Source: Candidatus Saccharicenans sp. (GTDB lineage Bacteria; Acidobacteriota; Aminicenantia; Aminicenantales; Saccharicenantaceae). From it: a stretch of 10,890 nucleotides of DNA. The position numbers were made by a program, and so were the translations under genes. The stretch lies in contig JANLGB010000069.1 in the NCBI GenBank assembly GCA_024653405.1, positions 1 through 10,890 on the forward strand, in the 5' to 3' direction. Below the pieces are notes generated by a model. The model was not told the DNA's origin, searched no databases, and saw only the letters and a program-made list of their open reading frames with translations. This document shows, in pieces, positions 7,193 to 10,890 of the stretch (position 1 is the first letter of the stretch; each line of letters opens with the position of its first letter).

Positions 7193-7396
7193 TTATTTTT
7201 TGTTTTTATAAATCTCTATAAATCTCTCCAACGAGCGGTCATAAGTTTTTTCAATATCGTCGGGGAAAAAGCAGGCCGGAAGCTCCCGGTGGCTCCAGTG
7301 ATAGACCAGGCACTGGCAGCAGATTCCCTTGCGCTCGCAGGGTTCCCAGGAGCAGTTGCATCTTTTGAGGTTCTTCTCCACCTGACATTCGGCCAT
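7193..7396 (-). CDS. DUF6485 family cysteine-rich small protein
   Basis: 67 residues, start fixed by AAGGAGG four to five bases before the ATG at 7396. Eight cysteines fall in the first 42 residues: positions 4, 13, 15, 20, 26, 27, 29 and 42. They form the pattern CNCSWEPCERKGICCQC, then ELPACFFP and KTYDRSLERFIEIY. This is the arrangement I know from DUF6485, a small family of unknown function in anaerobes and uncultured bacteria. The cysteine cluster suggests metal or Fe-S binding (inference). The protein has no signal peptide and is likely cytoplasmic. It has a good -10 box upstream (listed separately) and is monocistronic as far as can be seen. Confidence 0.85.
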   Translation of the reverse strand: MAECQVEKNLKRCNCSWEPCERKGICCQCLVYHWSHRELPACFFPDDIEKTYDRSLERFIEIYKNKK

Positions 7397-7458
7397 TTGT
7401 CCTCCTTCTAAACCGTTTACAAATAATAAGTTTTACTCAGTTGTGCAAGCGATTGATG

Positions 7459-7487
7459 ATTATATTAGAGTTTCAGGTTTTAATAAA
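7459..7487 (-). promoter_or_regulatory. Candidate sigma-70 promoter for the DUF6485 gene
   Basis: On the minus strand a perfect TATAAT (-10) occupies 7464-7459. A weak TTTATT (-35) lies at 7487-7482, separated by 17 bases. The start codon at 7396 is about 60 bases downstream. The AT-rich setting makes a chance TATAAT possible. Confidence 0.35.
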
Positions 7488-7562
7488 ATGATAATTATTT
7501 GATTGCTGGAGTATCACTCGTTGCCACACGAATTGTCATCTTTAAGCCAGCGGGTGAATTCT

Positions 7563-7800
7563 TTATAAATGACACCCATTAAAGTTCAAATATTTCGGGC
7601 GGGACCACTTGTGGAATTGCTGCAGGCGCCGGTAAAGGTACTTGCTGTTCCGGGCAGATTGATAAATGAGCCCGGCCCTTATTTCTGGCTGAAGCCCGTT
7701 GCCCGGACTATCACTCAGCGCCCTGAGCAGGGAAGCAGCCTGGCCCGGCCGGTTGCCGGGAAGTTCAATTTGGGCTATTATTGATGATTGAAAATCAAAT
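7563..7800 (-). pseudogene. Start-less reading frame, possible gene remnant
   Basis: The minus-strand frame is open from just below a TAA at about 7803-7805 down to TAA at 7563-7565, roughly 78 codons. It has no ATG, GTG or TTG near its beginning. Codon choice looks like the neighbouring genes, and the product would be plausible: a hydrophobic strand (IIAQIELPG), a helix (QAASLLRALSDS), then EIRAGLIYQSAR and a basic helix (KYLYRRLQQFHKW). I recognise no family. It could be the 3' remnant of a gene cut off by the queF side, or a chance opening in GC-rich DNA. Confidence 0.2.
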
Positions 7801-7818
7801 CTTTAGGCGAGAAGACAA

Positions 7819-8229
7819 ATGGCTGTGGAGAAAACTTCCCGGAGAGCGGAATACGGAGAAAAAGAAGCCAGGGCCGGGCTCAAGGCCCGCTTGCCTGAGC
7901 TTCAGACCTTTCCCAACCAGTTTCCGGATTATGAAATCACCATCGAGATTCCGGAATACACCTCGGTCTGTCCCAAGACCGGGCTGCCTGATTACGGGAA
8001 GATAACCCTGTGGTACGTGCCCGACAAGAAGGTCATCGAGCTCAAGTCCCTGAAGATGTACATCCTGGCTTACCGGAACCTGGGGATATTTTACGAGAAC
8101 GCCGTCAACCGCATCCTGAAAGATGTGGTCAAAGCCTGCCGGCCGAAGAAGGCCCTGGTCCGGGGTGAGTTCACACCGCGGGGCGGTCTTAAATCCACGG
8201 TTGAAGCCCGCTATCCACGCCGGAAGTGA
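7819..8229 (+). CDS. queF: NADPH-dependent 7-cyano-7-deazaguanine (preQ0) reductase
   Basis: 136 residues, unimodular (type I) QueF. The enzyme reduces the nitrile of preQ0 to the aminomethyl group of preQ1 with two NADPH, the last free-base step before tRNA-guanine transglycosylase inserts it on the way to queuosine. Catalytic Cys51 lies in SVCPKTGLPDYG, and Asp58 in the same motif is the expected proton donor. The family signature ELKSLKMY is at 74-81. Glu93 in GIFYEN corresponds to the substrate-binding Glu of other QueF proteins. The C-terminus has GEFTPRGG. An in-frame TAG at 7804 rules out an earlier start. The ribosome binding site is weak (GAGAAG). The enzyme is cytoplasmic. The EamA transporter gene follows after 36 bases, probably co-transcribed. 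Confidence 0.95.
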   Translation: MAVEKTSRRAEYGEKEARAGLKARLPELQTFPNQFPDYEITIEIPEYTSVCPKTGLPDYGKITLWYVPDKKVIELKSLKMYILAYRNLGIFYENAVNRILKDVVKACRPKKALVRGEFTPRGGLKSTVEARYPRRK

Positions 8230-8265
8230 GGCAGGCTCGGCCTTCCAGCAAAAAAATAAGAAAAA

Positions 8266-9468
8266 ATGAACAAGGACGATTTATATCGTAAGGAAAGGCA
8301 GGAAGAAGGTCTGCCGGCCCAAAGCAGGGCTGATAATCCGCTGAATCGCCAATTTGATGCCATCACCGTTATGCCAGGGCCTTTGGTTCTGGAGACAGGT
8401 GGTTCCAGCAAGGCAGCCGAAAAAGGCAAATCCCTGGAAGCCAGGGCTTCGGAAAATAGCCCAGGCAAAAATCTGGCCAGCAGCGATTTTTCAGGTGATA
8501 CTCTGGCAGAAAGGCCCGCCAGACTGGATAAGATTGAACCGGCCGAGAAACCCCCAGCCTTCGGCTTGACCGACCTGCTGATGCTGCTGACAACCATGGT
8601 CTGGGGAGCCAATATCTCGGTTATTAAGGTTTCTTTCGCTGAGCTTTCGCCTCACGCTTTCAATCTGGCTCGCTTTTTATTTTCCGCACTAATTTATGCT
8701 TTCATCATCCGGCGAAGCGGGGAAGGCTTTGTCGTCAGCCGCCGGCACCTGCCGCGGGTGGTTTTTCTGGCGCTTGCCGGCATCACCCTTTACCAGGTTT
8801 TTTTTATCACCGGGCTAAGCCGGACCTCGGCTTCCCTGGTTTCCATGGGCAATGCCATGACTCCGATTTTTATCGCTGTCTTGAGCACAGCTTTTGGCCT
8901 GGAACGGCTACGCTGGACCGGCTGGCTGGGGATAGTTCTTTCGGTCATCGGTTTTTATGGAATAATCCTCGGCCGGTCCAACGGTTTCAATCTCAAGGGA
9001 GCGGAAGTCTCCGGGGTGTTTTTCATTCTCCTGGCCGGCTTGATGTGGGCTTTTTACACCATCTTTGCCCGTCCGGTGCTGAAAGAGATGTCGCCAACCA
9101 AGCTGGCCGGGCTGACCAACATTATCGGGACCGCTTTTTACCTGCCTTTTGCCTGGAAAGAATTTTCCGGAGCCGATTTTTCCAGGCTGACTCTGGGCGG
9201 CTGGCTGGGCCTTGTCTATTCGGGCTCTCTGGCTCTGGTCTTCGGGTTTGTCGTCTGGTACAAGTCGGTCGAGCGGGTTGGAGGAGCCAGGACCGGTGTT
9301 TACAGCAACCTGACTCCGGTGTTCGGCGTCCTGACAGCGGTGATTTTTCTCAAAGACCGGATAAGCTGGCTGCAGCTGCTGAGCGCCCTGGTGATTTTCT
9401 TCGGTGTCTATCTGACCCGCAACGGGCACTATCTTTTCAGGAAAAAGAAGCCCAGCCCCAGCTCTTGA
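8266..9468 (+). CDS. EamA/DMT-family transporter with hydrophilic N-terminal extension
   Basis: 400 residues. From Phe99 onward it is a standard ten-helix drug/metabolite transporter made of two EamA repeats. The first begins LTDLLMLLTTMVWGANISVIKV, with YQVFFITGLSRTSASLVSMGNAMTPIFIA inside it. The second begins GVFFILLAGLMWAFYTIFARPVLK and contains SVERVGGARTGVYSNLTPVFGVL. These Pro/Thr-rich motifs are typical of the family, which exports or imports small metabolites across the inner membrane. The first 98 residues are hydrophilic, rich in Lys, Glu, Ser, Ala and Pro, and not part of the domain. The start is uncertain. An in-frame TAA at 8257 bounds it, the ATG at 8266 has only a weak A-rich ribosome binding site, and later in-frame ATG codons (8371, 8581) have none better. 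Substrate is unknown. It follows queF by 36 bases. Confidence 0.9.
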   Translation: MNKDDLYRKERQEEGLPAQSRADNPLNRQFDAITVMPGPLVLETGGSSKAAEKGKSLEARASENSPGKNLASSDFSGDTLAERPARLDKIEPAEKPPAFGLTDLLMLLTTMVWGANISVIKVSFAELSPHAFNLARFLFSALIYAFIIRRSGEGFVVSRRHLPRVVFLALAGITLYQVFFITGLSRTSASLVSMGNAMTPIFIAVLSTAFGLERLRWTGWLGIVLSVIGFYGIILGRSNGFNLKGAEVSGVFFILLAGLMWAFYTIFARPVLKEMSPTKLAGLTNIIGTAFYLPFAWKEFSGADFSRLTLGGWLGLVYSGSLALVFGFVVWYKSVERVGGARTGVYSNLTPVFGVLTAVIFLKDRISWLQLLSALVIFFGVYLTRNGHYLFRKKKPSPSS

Positions 9469-9495
9469 AGATGGCCTTTGGCATATCCGTCTTTT
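9466..9495 (+). terminator. Weak intrinsic terminator candidate after the transporter gene
   Basis: AAGATGG (9468-9474, overlapping the TGA stop) can pair with CCGTCTT (9487-9493) through one G-U pair, with a 12-base loop. It runs straight into a short T-tract. The position is right, but the stem is only seven pairs and the U-tract is short. Confidence 0.3.
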
Positions 9496-9997
9496 AGTGT
9501 CCTTGACCCTTGTGTTTTATAAGCCTGGATTATAATTATTTTCGGTTTGTCCCGGTTCGATGGAGACATATAGGCAGAACCAGTCTTCTCGGGCAAAGTC
9601 AAAGTCATAATTTCCTCTTTCGATTGAAAGACTGCTAAAATTAACGGAAAACTTTGTTTACTGTAATCCAAATAAAGTTAGCTCCGTCAATAATTCTCTA
9701 CCTGGGTGTTTAAGCCGAGAGCCTTATCAAATCCGGCCTTTTGACCATGGCGGCGGTCTTAATGGGGATTTTCAAGACCTCATAGGAATCCATGGCCAAT
9801 AAGGATAAAATTACCAAAAAAATAAAGCTCAACAATCAAGTCGGGGGCAGGGCCGGGATAGATCAAGGACTCGGTCAAGCCAGCTCCTTATTACTGGCTC
9901 TTGTCGACAAAAGCAAGCCCAGCCCTCGGCCAAGTTTGTCCAAACACTGCTGATAAAATGGTGATGATAACCGTGCCTTCAATTTTTAGCGGCCGGC
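9469..9997. other. 530-base gap without a recognised gene
   Basis: It lies between the stops of the transporter gene (+) and queE (-), which converge. It holds several short frames, none of a recognised family. A 53-codon plus-strand frame is at 9792-9953, and a 59-codon minus-strand frame is at 9429-9608 (MTLTLPEK start, GAGGAA ribosome binding site). A short minus-strand frame (9710-9832) has a hydrophobic start and a basic tail. There is a hairpin AGCCAG / CTGGCT at 9878-9883 and 9894-9899. The left part is AT-rich. The region could be decayed coding sequence. Confidence 0.45.
9792..9953 (+). CDS. Possible small protein, 53 residues, unknown
   Basis: ATG at 9792, TGA at 9951-9953. An AGGAA (9784-9788) lies a rather short three to four bases upstream. 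The product would start MANKDKITKKIK, continue with a Gly/Gln-rich middle and a short hydrophobic stretch (ASSLLLALVDK), and end in a Lys/Pro/Ser tail. No family is recognised. It runs towards queE on the opposite strand. The only support is a start with a partial ribosome binding site and reasonable composition, so it may well not be expressed. Confidence 0.2.
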   Translation: MANKDKITKKIKLNNQVGGRAGIDQGLGQASSLLLALVDKSKPSPRPSLSKHC

Positions 9998-10627
9998 TCA
10001 TTTTGTTCCATAAATTTTTTGGAGCTGACAGGACAACCGGATGTTTTTAAGCCCGGCCTGGACAGCCTGCCAATAAAGCCCCCAGGCTTTCTTATAACTC
10101 CAGGCCGCGTTGGATTGAGGCTGAAGGAGAAGCGGAATTTTTCCCGGGAACTTCTGCCTGATCCTCTTAATTTCTTCCAGCTTGAGACTCCTGCAGACTA
10201 CCAGCTTGACCTCAGCGGCCAGCCGGCGGCCATCTCCGGTAATTTTGTATTCCGGTGGTTTAGGTGAGACCGTCAGCCAGTCGGGCTTAAAGCTTAAAGG
10301 CCGTGTTCCATTGGTTTCCAGATGGATCCTGTATCCAGCCTTTTTAAGCAGCCGGACCAGTGGGCGTAAATCCTGAAGTAGCGGTTCTCCGCCCGTCAGG
10401 CAGACCCAGTTGACCCGGTATTTTTTCTTAATTAGCGCTATCTGGCCGATAATTTCATCTGGCCGTAGTTCTTTTCCGCCTTTCCAGGCATACCTGGTAT
10501 CACAGAAAGAACAGCGCAGGTTGCAGCCCGAAAGACGGATAAAAACGGTCGGCTCTCCCTGGCGCAGGCCTTCTCCCGCCGCCGAGAAAAAAATCTCGCT
10601 AATCTTCAGTGTAGGTGGCTGCGGCAT
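9998..10627 (-). CDS. queE: 7-carboxy-7-deazaguanine synthase (radical SAM)
   Basis: 209 residues. QueE rearranges 6-carboxytetrahydropterin, made by QueD, to 7-carboxy-7-deazaguanine with a [4Fe-4S] cluster, SAM and Mg2+. The opening IFFSAAGEGLRQGEPTVFIR is the family's 'S-x-x-GEG' N-terminus. Cluster ligands are Cys35, Cys39 and Cys42 (CNLRCSFCDT), with the Thr after Asp43 at the family's Mg site. TGGEP (78-82) contacts SAM, ETNGT (105-109) and VSPK (121-124) line the barrel, and LQPQSN is near the C-terminus. Length is normal. The ATG at 10627 has GGAG seven bases upstream, and that site lies inside queD, whose 3' end overlaps queE by 29 bases. The two genes are therefore surely one transcript. 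Confidence 0.95.
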   Translation of the reverse strand: MPQPPTLKISEIFFSAAGEGLRQGEPTVFIRLSGCNLRCSFCDTRYAWKGGKELRPDEIIGQIALIKKKYRVNWVCLTGGEPLLQDLRPLVRLLKKAGYRIHLETNGTRPLSFKPDWLTVSPKPPEYKITGDGRRLAAEVKLVVCRSLKLEEIKRIRQKFPGKIPLLLQPQSNAAWSYKKAWGLYWQAVQAGLKNIRLSCQLQKIYGTK

Positions 10628-10890
10628 CTTCCGACTCCCAGACGGTGACAGCTGTCACCGGGTAGAACTGTTTCATCCTCTGGAAGATTTCCCGGGCCAG
10701 GTTCTCGGCTGAAGGGTTAAAGTCAAAGGCCTCGTTGAGCAGGGTGTGGTCCGGCAGGATTTCCGCCAGTTTCTTTTTTATCTCGGTGAAGTCAATGCCT
10801 ATTCCGGTTTTATCCAGCTCCCGGACCGTTATTTCCACTTCCACCTGGAAGGTGTGGCCGTGAAGCTTCTCGCATTTTCCCTTATATTCC
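10599..10890 (-). CDS. queD: 6-carboxy-5,6,7,8-tetrahydropterin synthase, 3' part
   Basis: The frame runs in from the right edge, so the N-terminus, with the first zinc-ligand His, is outside. About 97 residues are seen. QueD converts 7,8-dihydroneopterin triphosphate to 6-carboxytetrahydropterin plus acetaldehyde and triphosphate. CEKLHGHTF holds the catalytic Cys and the two His zinc ligands. IGIDFTEIKKKL is the usual 'V-x-DF-x-x-(I/L)K' segment. LLNEAFDFNPSAENLAREIF carries the conserved Asn-Pro-x-x-Glu-Asn, and VTVWESEDAAATY contains the substrate-binding Glu near the C-terminus. All match the PTPS/QueD fold. An internal GTG at 10844 is not the start because the HGH motif lies upstream of it. 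The gene overlaps queE by 29 bases. Confidence 0.93.
   Translation of the reverse strand, partial: EYKGKCEKLHGHTFQVEVEITVRELDKTGIGIDFTEIKKKLAEILPDHTLLNEAFDFNPSAENLAREIFQRMKQFYPVTAVTVWESEDAAATYTED

Larger units (their letters stand above)
7397..7818. other. Intergenic region between DUF6485 gene and queF
   Basis: The DUF6485-proximal part (7400-7560) is AT-rich and holds that gene's promoter candidate. The queF-proximal part (7563-7800) is GC-richer. It contains a stop-free stretch on the minus strand with natural-looking composition but no start codon (listed separately), and an overlapping 71-codon plus-strand frame I take to be its shadow. No preQ1 riboswitch motif is recognisable ahead of queF. 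Confidence 0.5.

Noticed and set aside
7003..7221. 72-codon plus-strand frame overlapping the DUF6485 gene end.
   Set aside because: No ribosome binding site, unnatural composition, and its 3' end lies opposite a well-supported gene.
7205..7228. Tandem repeat of TATAAATCTC near the DUF6485 stop.
   Set aside because: It lies in the coding sequence for FIEIYK and is explained by similar codons in a Phe/Ile/Tyr-rich tail.
7569..7784. 71-codon plus-strand frame ahead of queF.
   Set aside because: No ribosome binding site, and the minus-strand frame across the same bases has the more natural composition.
8222..8259. Hairpin GGAAG/CTTCC followed by an A-rich tail in the queF-transporter spacer, reminiscent of a preQ1 riboswitch layout.
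   Set aside because: The loop lacks the conserved preQ1-I residues and the tail lacks the expected pseudoknot sequence; the 5' arm overlaps the queF stop.
9429..9608. 59-codon minus-strand frame with a GAGGAA ribosome binding site.
   Set aside because: About 40 bases of its 3' end are antisense to the transporter gene, and no family is recognisable; mentioned only as part of the gap.

Overview
The window reads as a stretch of a Gram-negative bacterial chromosome of moderate GC. It carries ordinary housekeeping and accessory genes on both strands. A TonB-dependent receptor remnant implies an outer membrane. The DUF4332, DUF6485, NTF2-like (DUF4440) and exported-methyltransferase proteins together resemble what is common in Acidobacteriota and especially Candidatus Aminicenantes. 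That placement is an inference from family recognition, not a search result. I see no rRNA, tRNA, CRISPR array, insertion sequence or phage gene.

Layout. The window opens with the 3' end of an O-methyltransferase (1-350, +). It converges on a methyltransferase with a signal peptide (396-1283, -). After a divergent intergenic region comes an APC-family amino acid permease (1681-3060, +). A gap with an operator-like palindrome and a strong hairpin precedes a DUF4332 helix-hairpin-helix-like protein (3451-3855, -). Next are a COG0731-type radical SAM protein (4203-5138, -) and, on the same strand, the wreck of a TonB-dependent receptor (5227-6335, -). A secreted NTF2-like protein (6501-6929, +) and a tiny cysteine-rich DUF6485 protein (7193-7396, -) follow.

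The right third is dominated by queuosine/7-deazaguanine genes. queF (7819-8229, +) is followed closely by a DMT/EamA transporter with an unusual hydrophilic N-terminal extension (8266-9468, +). On the opposite strand, running in from the right edge, are overlapping queD (10599-10890, partial) and queE (9998-10627). QueD and QueE act in sequence to make carboxydeazaguanine from dihydroneopterin triphosphate; QueC (not in this window) would convert it to preQ0; QueF reduces preQ0 to preQ1. The 530-base gap between the transporter and queE has no recognised gene, only weak short reading frames.

The most informative observation is the receptor pseudogene. Reading through its stops recovers a signal peptide, a plug N-terminus, a late beta-barrel segment and, after a frameshift, a canonical C-terminus ending in Phe. 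Two in-frame stops, a frameshift and a large in-frame internal deletion are all visible. I found no convincing new biological system. The other findings are modest anomalies and small unexplained reading frames.
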